Origin: JALZHR01 sp036388475
Lineage (GTDB): Bacteria > Acidobacteriota > Blastocatellia > Pyrinomonadales > Pyrinomonadaceae
DNA: 64,000 nucleotides
Assembly (NCBI GenBank): GCA_036388475.1
Contig: DASVRT010000038.1
Coordinates: 15,405-79,404, forward strand
Direction: 5' to 3'
This document shows, piece after piece, positions 25,682-33,944 of the stretch. Made by a program: the position numbers and the translations under genes. The notes under the pieces are model-generated. The model had not been told where the DNA came from. It did not search any database and saw only the letters and a list, made by a program, of their open reading frames with translations. How positions within the stretch are numbered: the stretch's first letter is position 1; each line of letters opens with the position of its first letter.

Positions 25682-27286
25682 ATGTCTCTGGAAACAGATT
25701 TTATCGTCATCGGCAGCGGAGTTGCGGGCTTGCGCGCTTCGATTGAGCTTGCCCGCACCGGCGCGCGCGTCACCGTTCTGACTAAAGACAAGGCGAGCGA
25801 ATCGAACACCGAATACGCCCAGGGCGGCGTGGCGGTCGTCCTGTCGGACGACGATAACGCCGAGCTTCACGAGGAAGACACGCTGGTGGCGGGCGCGGGA
25901 TTGTGTGACGAAAAAGCGGTCGAGACGCTCGTCACCGAAGGCACGAAATATATCAGGCAGCTAATCGAATGGGGAACGGAATTCGACCGCGAAGGCGGAA
26001 AACTGATTTTCACGCAGGAAGCGGCGCATTCGCGGCGGCGAATCCTGCACGCGCACGGCGATTCGACCGGAAAGGAAATCGTGCGCGCCCTGATTGCGCG
26101 CGCGCGGGCTGAAAAAACGATTGTGCTGATGCCGTTTGCCAACACGGAAAGTTTGATTGTTTCCGAAAACAGGTGCGTCGGCGTTCGTTTTCTCGACCCG
26201 ATTCTGCGCGCGCCGCGCGAGATTTTGGCGAAAGCGGTCGTCCTCTGCACGGGCGGCGCGGGTCAGCTTTATATGCACACGACGAATCCGCCGGTGGCGA
26301 CGGGCGACGGGATGGCGATGGCTTATTGCGCGGGCGCGGAGATGGCTGATATGGAATTCATTCAGTTTCACCCGACGGCTTTAAGTCTGGAAAACGCGCC
26401 GCGTTTTTTGCTGAGCGAGGCGATGCGCGGCGAGGGCGGAATTTTGCGCAACCGATACGGCGAACGTTTTATGTCGCGCTATGACGAGCGTCTGGAACTG
26501 GCGCCGCGCGATATTGTTTCGCGCTCGATTGTCGCGGAGATGCGGCGGACGGGAACGCGGACGGTTTTTCTCGATATGACCGCGCTGGACGAAGATTTTC
26601 TCAAAAATCGTTTTCCGAAAATTTATGAGACGTGTGAATTTTACGGCTTGAACATCGCGAAAGATTTACTGCCCGTCGCGCCCGCCTCGCATTATTGTAT
26701 GGGCGGCGTGCGCACGGATTTGCACGGCAGAACCACGGTCGCGGGACTTTACGCGGCGGGCGAAGTTTCGTGTACGGGCGTTCACGGCGCGAACCGGCTC
26801 GCGTCCAATTCCCTGCTCGAAGGCTTGGTTTTCGGCGCGCGGTCGGGCGAAGCGGCGATTGCGGATAATTACGAATTACGAATTACGCATTACGAATCGG
26901 ACTCTCGGCACTCGGCGCTCGACGCTCGGCATTCGGCGGAAATTTCGACGGCGGTAAAAAAACGCGTCAAGCGCGTGATGTGGGAAAGAGTCGGAATTTT
27001 ACGCGACAAAGATTCTCTGCAAAGAGCGTTGACCGAATTCGAGCAGATTTCGGAAGCGAATTTAAGCGTTTCCTCGCGCAACTTTGTCACGCTGGCGATG
27101 CTGGTCACGAGAGCCGCACTGTGGCGCGAGGAATCGCGCGGCGGGCATTTTCGCACGGATTTTCCCGAACGCGACGAAAAATGGCGCGTTCATTCGATTC
27201 AAAAAATCGAAGCGCAAATCTCGCCTGCCGAAAAGATAAATTTTGCGGCGGACGAAGTTTTGACGCAAAGAAAAGCAGAGAAATGA
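25682..27286 (+). CDS. nadB: L-aspartate oxidase with an in-frame heptamer-repeat insertion
   Basis: 534 aa. It oxidises L-aspartate to iminoaspartate for quinolinate and NAD synthesis. The FAD-binding start is DFIVIGSGVAGLRASIELA. TEYAQGGVAVVLSDDD, GGAGQLYMHTTNPPVATGDG, IQFHPTAL, APASHYCMGGVRTD and GEVSCTGVHGANRLASNSLL are NadB signatures. The helical C-terminal domain starts near KKRVKRVMWERVGIL. Between the two, residues 396-419 (26867-26938) are coded by ten 7-bp words and have no counterpart I know in NadB. nadA and nadC are not in the window. Confidence 0.92.
   Translation: MSLETDFIVIGSGVAGLRASIELARTGARVTVLTKDKASESNTEYAQGGVAVVLSDDDNAELHEEDTLVAGAGLCDEKAVETLVTEGTKYIRQLIEWGTEFDREGGKLIFTQEAAHSRRRILHAHGDSTGKEIVRALIARARAEKTIVLMPFANTESLIVSENRCVGVRFLDPILRAPREILAKAVVLCTGGAGQLYMHTTNPPVATGDGMAMAYCAGAEMADMEFIQFHPTALSLENAPRFLLSEAMRGEGGILRNRYGERFMSRYDERLELAPRDIVSRSIVAEMRRTGTRTVFLDMTALDEDFLKNRFPKIYETCEFYGLNIAKDLLPVAPASHYCMGGVRTDLHGRTTVAGLYAAGEVSCTGVHGANRLASNSLLEGLVFGARSGEAAIADNYELRITHYESDSRHSALDARHSAEISTAVKKRVKRVMWERVGILRDKDSLQRALTEFEQISEANLSVSSRNFVTLAMLVTRAALWREESRGGHFRTDFPERDEKWRVHSIQKIEAQISPAEKINFAADEVLTQRKAEK
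26867..26938. repeat. Heptamer tandem repeat inside nadB
   Basis: Ten 7-bp words in a row: AATTACG three times, CATTACG, AATCGGA, then CTCTCGG, CACTCGG, CGCTCGA, CGCTCGG and CATTCGG. They are read in frame as Asn-Tyr-Glu-Leu-Arg... through Arg-His-Ser-Ala. Two word families (ATTACG and CTCGG) are joined. Confidence 0.85.
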
Positions 27287-27315
27287 TTGCCGGTTTGTTA
27301 AACGGAATTTTACCT

Positions 27316-27434
27316 GCAATATGAATCAAACGCCCGCAATATGAATCGAACGTCTGCAATATCGTTCAAACGCGTGAAATAGGAATTTTCGCCTGCGATA
27401 TCGAACTTTCATTCGCTAAATTCAACAATTGTGC
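27316..27434. repeat. Degenerate 20-bp tandem array, about 6 units
   Basis: GCAATATGAATCAAACGCCC and its variants begin at 27316, 27336, 27356, 27376, 27395 and 27415. Units decay towards the right. The first three are close to each other and the last three keep mainly G-A-A/T-A-T near the start. It lies in the 273-bp gap between nadB and the DUF3574 gene. The rest of that gap has only TTTATTTGCGG-type words. Confidence 0.75.
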
Positions 27435-27559
27435 GTTCGCTTCAAATTTCATCCGTGTTTATTTGCGGTTTCATTTTTCTGCGCCGGAGTTAATTTTTCT
27501 TGTTTGATGTTGTAGTGTAAATCCGTAATACGATTCCAACCTGAAAAAGGCTTAGAAAA

Positions 27560-28018
27560 ATGAATAAATTCCTGATAAAACGAACATTAACGATAATTTT
27601 AGCGGCGGCGTTTTTGTTGACGCCGCCGGTTTATGCAAAAGAGCCGCTTTTCCGAAATTTCGGTGAAAGCGGAAAAATCCTTGCGTTTGATTCTTATCTG
27701 CGCACCGAATTGTTTTTCGGAACGGCTAAACCGGACGGCTCTGCGGTTTCGGAAGCGGAATGGCAAAAATTTCTGGCTGACGAAGTGACGCCGCGCTTTC
27801 CCGACGGATTTACCGTTCTGGCGGGCGACGGGCAATTTCGTCAGGACGGCAAAATCATCCGCGAAAAGAGCTTTGTTTTAATCGTGCTTTACCCGCTGAA
27901 AACGCGAAAAAGCAGCCGCCGGAAAATCGAACGGATTCGCAACGCTTATGTTAAAGCCTTTCAGCAAAAGTCGGTGATGCGCGTGAATTTCCCGCAAGTC
28001 GTGCAGGTTTCATTTTAA
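27560..28018 (+). CDS. DUF3574 secreted protein
   Basis: 152 aa. A signal peptide (LTIILAAAFLLTPPVYA) is followed by a DUF3574-type domain: YLRTELFFGTAKPDGSAVSE, then FLADEVTPRFPDGFTVLAGD, GQFRQDGKIIREKSFVLIVL and RKIERIRNAYVKAFQQKSVM. The family is widespread and of unknown function. It stands alone, with a terminator 34 bp after its stop. TTAGAAAA precedes the ATG, so no strong ribosome binding site is seen. Confidence 0.75.
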   Translation: MNKFLIKRTLTIILAAAFLLTPPVYAKEPLFRNFGESGKILAFDSYLRTELFFGTAKPDGSAVSEAEWQKFLADEVTPRFPDGFTVLAGDGQFRQDGKIIREKSFVLIVLYPLKTRKSSRRKIERIRNAYVKAFQQKSVMRVNFPQVVQVSF

Positions 28019-28051
28019 GAAAATTCCTTAACCTAAACGCCGATTAAATAA

Positions 28052-28085
28052 AAAGCTGCGTTTCCCGAATGAGAAACGCAGCTTT
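28052..28085. terminator. Bidirectional terminator
   Basis: AAAGCTGCGTTTC (28052-28064) pairs perfectly with GAAACGCAGCTTT (28073-28085) around an 8-bp loop, between the convergent DUF3574 and POT transporter genes. The flanking A- and T-runs are short. Confidence 0.75.
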
Positions 28086-28108
28086 CAGCGCATCAAACGA
28101 AGCCGACT

Positions 28109-29599
28109 TTAAACGCCCGGCATCGCTCTCTTTAAAGGCTTGATAATCAAAAACAAAACGACGCCGATACCGGCGCACATCGCGGCAATCACCAGGAAAA
28201 ACTTTGAGTGTGACCACACCGTCCACTGCACGCCGATGGTTCCGACCAGATAATTTCCGATTGAGGTCGCGGCAAACCAGCCGCCCATCATTACGCCGCG
28301 CAGACGGACGGGCGCGACCTTTGAAACCAACGATAAGCCCATCGGCGAGAGCATCAATTCGCCGAGCGTGATAACGGCGTAAGCGATGATTAACCACCAG
28401 GGCGAAACTCTGCCGACATCGCCGCCCGAAATCGCGCCCCAATACATAATCAAGTAAGCGGCGGCGACCAGAAACATACCGATGCCCATCTTCGCCGGCG
28501 TCGAAGGCTCCAGCCCGCGTTTATCGAGCCAGCCCCAGAAGCCGATTAAAGGAAACGTCAGCACAATCACCCAGAACGGGTTAATAGCGTTGGAAATAAC
28601 GCCGGAAATATCATCGCCGCTGACGATGCCGAGCGTCAGGATTTTGACCAGAATCGGCACGACCGCCGAAGCCGTCCAATCGGTGTTGTCGTTTGCCCAG
28701 TACGTCCACGTCGAGCCGTTCTGGTGAAACGCCATCCAGAAAACGATAACGATAAGGAAAATAACGATTAACGCCAGAACACGTCTTGAATCGGAAATCG
28801 AATCAATCAGATTTCGGCGCGGCGCGTCGGTTTTCGCCGCATCGACCGATTTTTCAACCGGCGGCAAGTCTTCGGTCGTCAAAGACGCCTGCGACTCGTT
28901 GCCTCTGACGGCGCTCGCGTCATCCGCGGCGACGGTGGCGGAAGCTCTTGCGCCCGCGCCCGTTCCCGCATCGACGCCTTCGATGTGTCGTTTGAATAAA
29001 ATCAGAATGGCGACCGAAATGAGCATTCCGCCGGCGGCGACGGCAAAAGCGGCGTGATAGCCGAACTTGCTTCTGACCGCTTCCATCACCAGCGGCGCGA
29101 GAAACGCCCCGACGTTGATGCCCATATAGAAAATATTGAAAGCGCGGTCTTTCAGGTGGCTGCCTTCGGGATAGAGCTTTCCGACCATCGCCGAGACGTT
29201 CGGTTTGAAAAAGCCGTTGCCGATAACCAGACAAACTAGGGCGAGATACATTATCCCGACCGAGCGGAACGATAAAAGAAGGTGTCCCGCCATAAAAAAG
29301 AAGCCGCCGATAATAACCGACTTGCGATAGCCTAAAGCCCGGTCGGCAATAAATCCGCCGATGAGCGGAGTGAAATAGACGGCGGCGAGATAATACGAAT
29401 AAAGCCGTGTCGCGTCGTTTCGCACCCAGCCGAAGCCTTCTTCGGCATTCTGCAAATAAAGCGTAAACAGCGCGAGCATCGAATAAAAACTGAAACGCTC
29501 CCACATTTCCGCGCCGAAAAGCACGTAAAGACCTTTCGGGTGCGCCGTTAAATCGGCTGCTCCGCCGACATTATCCATCGTTCCTACGTTTGCACTCAT
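28109..29599 (-). CDS. POT/PTR2-family proton-dependent oligopeptide transporter
   Basis: A 496-aa inner-membrane MFS protein of the POT family, importing di- or tripeptides with protons. The N-terminal EMWERFSFYSMLALFTLYL carries the ExxERF proton motif. YFTPLIGGFIADRALGYRK, FFKPNVSAMVGKLYPEG and FNIFYMGINVGAFLAPLV are the PTR2 signatures, and ELMLSPMGLSLVSKVAP is the C-terminal one. The cytoplasmic linker between the two six-helix bundles (about residues 215-265) is long and Ala/Ser/Asp-rich. A paralogue lies 194 bp upstream on the same strand. Confidence 0.9.
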   Translation of the reverse strand: MSANVGTMDNVGGAADLTAHPKGLYVLFGAEMWERFSFYSMLALFTLYLQNAEEGFGWVRNDATRLYSYYLAAVYFTPLIGGFIADRALGYRKSVIIGGFFFMAGHLLLSFRSVGIMYLALVCLVIGNGFFKPNVSAMVGKLYPEGSHLKDRAFNIFYMGINVGAFLAPLVMEAVRSKFGYHAAFAVAAGGMLISVAILILFKRHIEGVDAGTGAGARASATVAADDASAVRGNESQASLTTEDLPPVEKSVDAAKTDAPRRNLIDSISDSRRVLALIVIFLIVIVFWMAFHQNGSTWTYWANDNTDWTASAVVPILVKILTLGIVSGDDISGVISNAINPFWVIVLTFPLIGFWGWLDKRGLEPSTPAKMGIGMFLVAAAYLIMYWGAISGGDVGRVSPWWLIIAYAVITLGELMLSPMGLSLVSKVAPVRLRGVMMGGWFAATSIGNYLVGTIGVQWTVWSHSKFFLVIAAMCAGIGVVLFLIIKPLKRAMPGV

Positions 29600-29793
29600 T
29601 ATTTTTCCCTCTGATTAATTATAAATAAATCCGATTACGTCACTTTTCATTCGGTTTTATCAGCGCAAATTTTTTCCGGCGCGGCGTGAAATCTCGGGCG
29701 CGCGGCGGGCGCGATTTCAATTTAAAATATCCGCGCCGCCGCTCGAAAAGCTCAAATCGACGCCGTACCGACTGCCTCGACTACTTCCTTTTC

Positions 29794-31344
29794 CTAGTCG
29801 CTCACGTCTCGCATCATACGGCGAATCGGAATTGCCAGCAGACCGAGAATAATCGCCGAAATCACCAGCGCCGCGGTGGTCGCCGTGAAAAGCGTCGGCA
29901 TTTGTTCGAGCTTTTCAGGGTCGACGTGACCGCCGACCAGACCGCCGATAAGGTTGCCGACCGCCGACGCCAGAAACCAGATGCCCATCATCTGCCCGAC
30001 GTAGCGGCGCGGGCTGAGCTTCGTCATCGACGAAAGACCGACCGGGCTTAGACAAAGCTCGCCGATTGTCTGGAAAAAGTAGCTGGCGATGAGCCACATC
30101 GCCGAAACTTTTAAGACGCCGTTACTGGCGACCACGCTGTTGGCGGCGAAAATCATCACGAAAAACCCGATTCCGGCAAAAAACAATCCGAGCGCGAATT
30201 TTCCCGGACTCGATAAATCGCCGCCGCGCCTGCCGAGCCACGTCCAGAGCGCGGCGAAAACCGGCGCGAGAATAATGATAAACGCCGAGTTGATTGACTG
30301 AAACCACGTTGCCGGAACCTCAAAGCTACCGATAGTACGCTCGGTAAAATCGCGCGCGAAAAGATTCAGCGAAGTCGGTGCCTGCTCAAACGCCGACCAG
30401 AAAATCGCGGCGAAAACGAACAGCACGGCGATAACCAAAACGCGCTTTTTCTCGTCGCCGTTAAGCCCGCCCGCGACAAACAGATAGGCAAAGAAAGCGA
30501 GCGCCAGACCGACCAGAATGTAGGTCATATATTGACCGATAACCTGCGCGTCGGGAACAAAGACGCCGGTCGCGGCAAGCACGAAGACAAAGGCGAAGAT
30601 GCCGAGTCCGATGCCGAGAATTAGTTTCACGCGGTTTTCCTGCCGCGCCTGAATTTTTGGGTCGGGGTGCCGCGTCGGATGCAGCCCGATGTCGCCGAGC
30701 GTCGAACGCGCGCGCGTGGCGAAAACCGCCAGACCGATAAGCATTCCGACGCCCGCCGCGCCGAAGCCCCAGTGCCAGCCGACCGCTTCGCCGAGAAAGC
30801 CGGTGACGAGCTGACCGGCGAAAGCGCCGATGTTGATGCCCATATAGAAAATCGAGAATCCGGCATCGCGCCGCGCGCCGCCTTCCGGGTACAAATCGCC
30901 GACGATTGCCGAGATGTTCGGCTTGAGCAAGCCGGTGCCGAGAACGATTAAAATCAGCCCCAGAAAGAACGTCACTTTTCCGCCCGCGAACGCCGACAGT
31001 CCAATCGAGATATGACCGGCGGAAATACAGATTGCGCCGTAGAGAATCGCGCGCCGCAAGCCCAGCAGACGGTCGGCAATCCAGCCGCCCGGCAAGCTCG
31101 CCAGATAAACGCACGCGCCGTAAATTCCGACGATCGCCGACGCCTGGTCGCGCTCGAAACCGAAACCGCCGTTAAGCAAAGCCGCCGACATAAAAAGAAC
31201 GAGTAAAGGACGCAGCCCGTAGTAGGAAAATCGCTCCCACATCTCGGTCATAAAGAGTGTCGATAACCCTTTCGGATGCCCGCCCAGCCCGCCGGTGTCG
31301 CTTTGTGCGGCGGCGTTGTTGACTGATTCAGCATTTGAACTCAT
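29794..31344 (-). CDS. POT/PTR2-family proton-dependent oligopeptide transporter (paralogue)
   Basis: A 516-aa POT transporter. TEMWERFSYYGLRPLLVLFM holds ExxERFxYYG. VYLASLPGGWIADRLLGLRR, LLKPNISAIVGDLYPEG, FSIFYMGINIGAFAGQLVTG and ELCLSPVGLSSMTKLSPRR are the family signatures. It is closely related to the gene at 28109 and probably arose by tandem duplication. Here the linker between halves is short and replaced by two extra hydrophobic helices, as in bacterial 14-helix POTs. The intervening 194 bp show no clear promoter or terminator. Confidence 0.9.
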   Translation of the reverse strand: MSSNAESVNNAAAQSDTGGLGGHPKGLSTLFMTEMWERFSYYGLRPLLVLFMSAALLNGGFGFERDQASAIVGIYGACVYLASLPGGWIADRLLGLRRAILYGAICISAGHISIGLSAFAGGKVTFFLGLILIVLGTGLLKPNISAIVGDLYPEGGARRDAGFSIFYMGINIGAFAGQLVTGFLGEAVGWHWGFGAAGVGMLIGLAVFATRARSTLGDIGLHPTRHPDPKIQARQENRVKLILGIGLGIFAFVFVLAATGVFVPDAQVIGQYMTYILVGLALAFFAYLFVAGGLNGDEKKRVLVIAVLFVFAAIFWSAFEQAPTSLNLFARDFTERTIGSFEVPATWFQSINSAFIIILAPVFAALWTWLGRRGGDLSSPGKFALGLFFAGIGFFVMIFAANSVVASNGVLKVSAMWLIASYFFQTIGELCLSPVGLSSMTKLSPRRYVGQMMGIWFLASAVGNLIGGLVGGHVDPEKLEQMPTLFTATTAALVISAIILGLLAIPIRRMMRDVSD

Positions 31345-31434
31345 TAATTAACCCTCTGTTTATTTGAATTTTAAAAAGAATTGGGCAAAATATAGCAGAT
31401 AAGTTATCCAACTAAAAGGAAAACTTTAAAAAAT

Positions 31435-31641
31435 ATGATGAAAAGAGTTTCGGCGCTGTTGTCCGGTGCGCTGTTTTATTCGTTTTCGGCGCGGCGGTCG
31501 AAGCCGACCGCACGTATAAAAAAACGAGCGAGGCAAAACCGAAATTCGATGAGTAAGGGCAATAAATCCGGCGGCGGACGGTTGCGAAAACGGAAACTTT
31601 CTGCGAGTATTTTATCGAAACCGTCACGAATCGAGTCGTAA
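31435..31641 (+). pseudogene. Possible remnant of a small secreted-protein gene
   Basis: ATGATGAAAAGAGTTTCG starts a peptide that looks like a signal sequence (MKRVSALLSGALF). In this frame it turns Arg/Lys-rich and is not protein-like. A +1/+2 shift after GCGCTGTTTT gives a more natural FGAAVEADRTYKK that stops at 31552, and a further shift gives CEYFIETVTNRVVIF. This suggests a decayed gene with two frame changes. It may equally be non-coding. Confidence 0.3.
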
Positions 31642-31680
31642 TTTTTTAAGAAAACCTTTCCCTTTCAATTCAGGAGGCAA

Positions 31681-32439
31681 ATGCAATCGGAAAACGCCAT
31701 ACAATATCGCTCGCCGCGAGTTTTAGCCTATCTCGCGATGTTTTTTCTCGGGAGCTTGTTTGTAACCAACCTGCTCAGTATGTTTTTCGGCTTCGGCGAG
31801 ATTTTTTTCTCCCGGACCATCGAGCTTGACGGCGGCGAATATATGTCCGTCTGGTTTCTGCTTATCGGCTTGATTAGTATTCTGGAGCTTTTTCTATACG
31901 TCGCGGCGGTCGTGCTTTTTTTGGTCTGGCTTTTCCGCGTTTATAAAAATCTGACGCCGCTGCGGTCGCCCAACCAGGAATATACGCCCGGCTGGGCGGT
32001 CGGCTGGTGGTTTATACCTTTCGCCAATCTGGTCAAACCGTTTCAGGTCGTGCGCGAGGCGTGGCAGGAAAGCGACCCGGATTTTGACCCGAGTCTGAAT
32101 TTTCTTTCTCACAGTAATGGTTCCGCGCCGACATTTCTGGGCTTCTGGTGGGCGTTCTGGCTGCTCTCCAACATTACGACCAATATCGCCTCGCGGATGA
32201 TGGATTCGGATAACAGTGTTATGACGAGCGGTTTTGCGGTCGTCTGGATTATTGCCAGTATCTTATCTATGATTGCCGCGATTCTGGCTGTTTTGGTGGT
32301 GAAAAGTATCACCGCACGCCAGGACGAGCGTTATCAAAATCTTTTTAAGCTGCAAGTTTATTCGCCGCCGCCGCCGCCGAATTTCAATCAGCCGAATTTT
32401 AATCAAGCGAATTTTAATCAGCCGAATCAAACTTTTTAG
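31681..32439 (+). CDS. DUF4328 membrane protein
   Basis: 252 aa with four or five hydrophobic segments. The DUF4328 signature is seen as FRVYKNLTPLRSPNQEYTPG, then WAVGWWFIPFANLVKPFQVV and REAWQESDPDF. The C-terminus is a run of Pro after YSPP, then four near copies of a 5-residue PNFNQ unit, which at DNA level are 15-bp repeats (32380-32430). AGGAGGC precedes the ATG. Its stop TAG is joined to the next gene by a few bases, so the two are co-translated. The function is unknown. Confidence 0.75.
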   Translation: MQSENAIQYRSPRVLAYLAMFFLGSLFVTNLLSMFFGFGEIFFSRTIELDGGEYMSVWFLLIGLISILELFLYVAAVVLFLVWLFRVYKNLTPLRSPNQEYTPGWAVGWWFIPFANLVKPFQVVREAWQESDPDFDPSLNFLSHSNGSAPTFLGFWWAFWLLSNITTNIASRMMDSDNSVMTSGFAVVWIIASILSMIAAILAVLVVKSITARQDERYQNLFKLQVYSPPPPPNFNQPNFNQANFNQPNQTF

Positions 32440-32441
32440 TG

Positions 32442-33728
32442 ATGGAATTATTTCAAAAGCTCGGCGCGGACGTCGAAATGCTCTGGCGCGAAAAAAATTA
32501 CGACGAGGAACTTTTTCCGGCGCTTGCGGCGCAGGCTTTAAAAGAAGCCGATTTACCGCAGAAGGTTTCGGCGTGGGAAGTTATCGACTGGACGCTGCGC
32601 GAAACCTTTCTGCCCGAACAGCGCGATTTGTCCGCCAGATTCGCCGACCCGCCGATAACGCTCTACAACAGCCCGCGTTTTCACATCGACGTTTATTTCT
32701 GGCTGGAAGGCACGACCTCGATTCACCAGCACGGTTTCTGCGGCGCGTTTCAGGTTCTGCACGGTTCGAGCCTGCACAGTCATTACGATTTCGAGCCGCG
32801 CGAAAAAATCAATATTTTCACCGAAATCGGCGACATAAATTTAAAAGCGTGCCGGCTGCTGGAAATCGGCGACGTGCAGGAAATCCGGGCTGGCAGAAAA
32901 TATATTCACGGGCTTTTTCATCTCGACCAGCCGTCGGCGACGATTGTCGTCCGCACGTATCGCAGCCCGCTGGCGATGCCGCAGTATAATTACGAAAAAC
33001 CTTTTTTGGCGATTGACCCGTTTTTTGAAGAACCGGCGACGATAAAAAAATTGCAGGCGTTGACGGCGCTGATTCGCTCGCAGCATCCCGAAACCGACGC
33101 GCGAATTACGGAATGGCTCGAAAACTCCGATTTTCAGACGGCTTTCGCCATTCTGTCAAAAGTTAAAATGTATTTGAATGTCGGCGGAATCGACCAGGTT
33201 TTCAATCTTTCCGGCTCGCAGAATCGTTTTGAAAAATTTCTGGAAACGGCGAGAAAGCGTCACGGCGAGCTGGCGGACGTGTTTCCGAAAATTTTCCGGC
33301 AGCAAGATAAGCTCAATCAAATCCTGCGCCAGCGCGCGCTCGTCACTAATGCCGAGCATCGTTTTTTTCTCGCGCTGCTTTTGAACGTCGAAGGCAAAGA
33401 GCGGATTTTTTCGCTCGTCAAGGAGCGTTTTCCCGAAGCGGAAGCGCTGGAAAAAATTCTGGATTGGACTTATGATTTGGCGCAGACGAAAGTTTTCGGC
33501 TCGAATATGCCGAACGCGCTCGGCGTCGAAGATTTTGACGATATGGATTTGTTCGTGCTGGAAAGTCTTTTGAAAGACCGTTCGGAGGCTGAAATGCTGG
33601 AAGCTTTGCAGACCGATTACGGCACGGAGGCGACCGGGGAAACGGCGCGCAATCTTTCGGCGAAAGCGGAAAAAATTCGTCAGGCGGTGATTTTCGAGCC
33701 GCTTTTGGGTTTAGGGAATAAAGGCTGA
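32442..33728 (+). CDS. Cupin-like protein of unknown function
   Basis: About 428 aa from the ATG at 32442 (a GTG at 32439 overlaps the upstream stop). No signal peptide. Residues 70-175 look like a metal-binding cupin/dioxygenase fold: FHIDVYFWLEGTTSIHQHGF, LHGSSLHSHYDF and AGRKYIHGLFHLDQPSATIV, with several His positions. The rest (175-428) is helical, without recognised motifs. It could be a cysteine-dioxygenase-like or regulatory cupin, but nothing decides this. It is probably co-transcribed with the DUF4328 gene. Confidence 0.5.
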   Translation: MELFQKLGADVEMLWREKNYDEELFPALAAQALKEADLPQKVSAWEVIDWTLRETFLPEQRDLSARFADPPITLYNSPRFHIDVYFWLEGTTSIHQHGFCGAFQVLHGSSLHSHYDFEPREKINIFTEIGDINLKACRLLEIGDVQEIRAGRKYIHGLFHLDQPSATIVVRTYRSPLAMPQYNYEKPFLAIDPFFEEPATIKKLQALTALIRSQHPETDARITEWLENSDFQTAFAILSKVKMYLNVGGIDQVFNLSGSQNRFEKFLETARKRHGELADVFPKIFRQQDKLNQILRQRALVTNAEHRFFLALLLNVEGKERIFSLVKERFPEAEALEKILDWTYDLAQTKVFGSNMPNALGVEDFDDMDLFVLESLLKDRSEAEMLEALQTDYGTEATGETARNLSAKAEKIRQAVIFEPLLGLGNKG

Positions 33729-33778
33729 ATCGAGTGCTATTCTGTTTATTCTGTTCAGCCTTTTATCCCTTTAGAAAA

Positions 33779-33814
33779 AGCCCCGACCGCGAGGAGGGCA
33801 AAGCAGTCAGGGCT
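33779..33814 (-). terminator. Terminator of the CHRD/FG-GAP gene (distal hairpin)
   Basis: Read on the minus strand, AGCCCTGAC pairs with GTCGGGGCT, followed by TTTTTC. One wobble pair is present. It is the farthest of four hairpins from the gene it would end. Confidence 0.6.
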
Positions 33815-33819
33815 TGCAA

Positions 33820-33897
33820 TTAACTCCAAATTCCCGTTTGGAGTTAAAATTATTCAAAGCAACCGTTTGATGGTAGACGACCAATTACTGTTGCTTT
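33820..33897. repeat. Two further hairpins in the convergent gap
   Basis: TTAACTCCAAA (33820-33830) pairs with TTTGGAGTTAA (33837-33847) around a 6-bp loop. AAAGCAAC (33856-33863) pairs with GTTGCTTT (33890-33897) around 26 bp. Neither has a T-run. Confidence 0.65.
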
Positions 33898-33903
33898 CCC
33901 GGG

Positions 33904-33936
33904 AAAGAGGCTGAGCCTATAAGCGCTCAGCCTCTT
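33904..33936 (+). terminator. Terminator of the cupin-like gene
   Basis: AAAGAGGCTGAGC (33904-33916) pairs perfectly with GCTCAGCCTCTTT (33924-33936), followed by CGTCTTTTT. It lies 176 bp after the stop of the (+) gene and only 9 bp before the end of the opposing gene. Confidence 0.75.
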
Positions 33937-33944
33937 TCGTCTTT

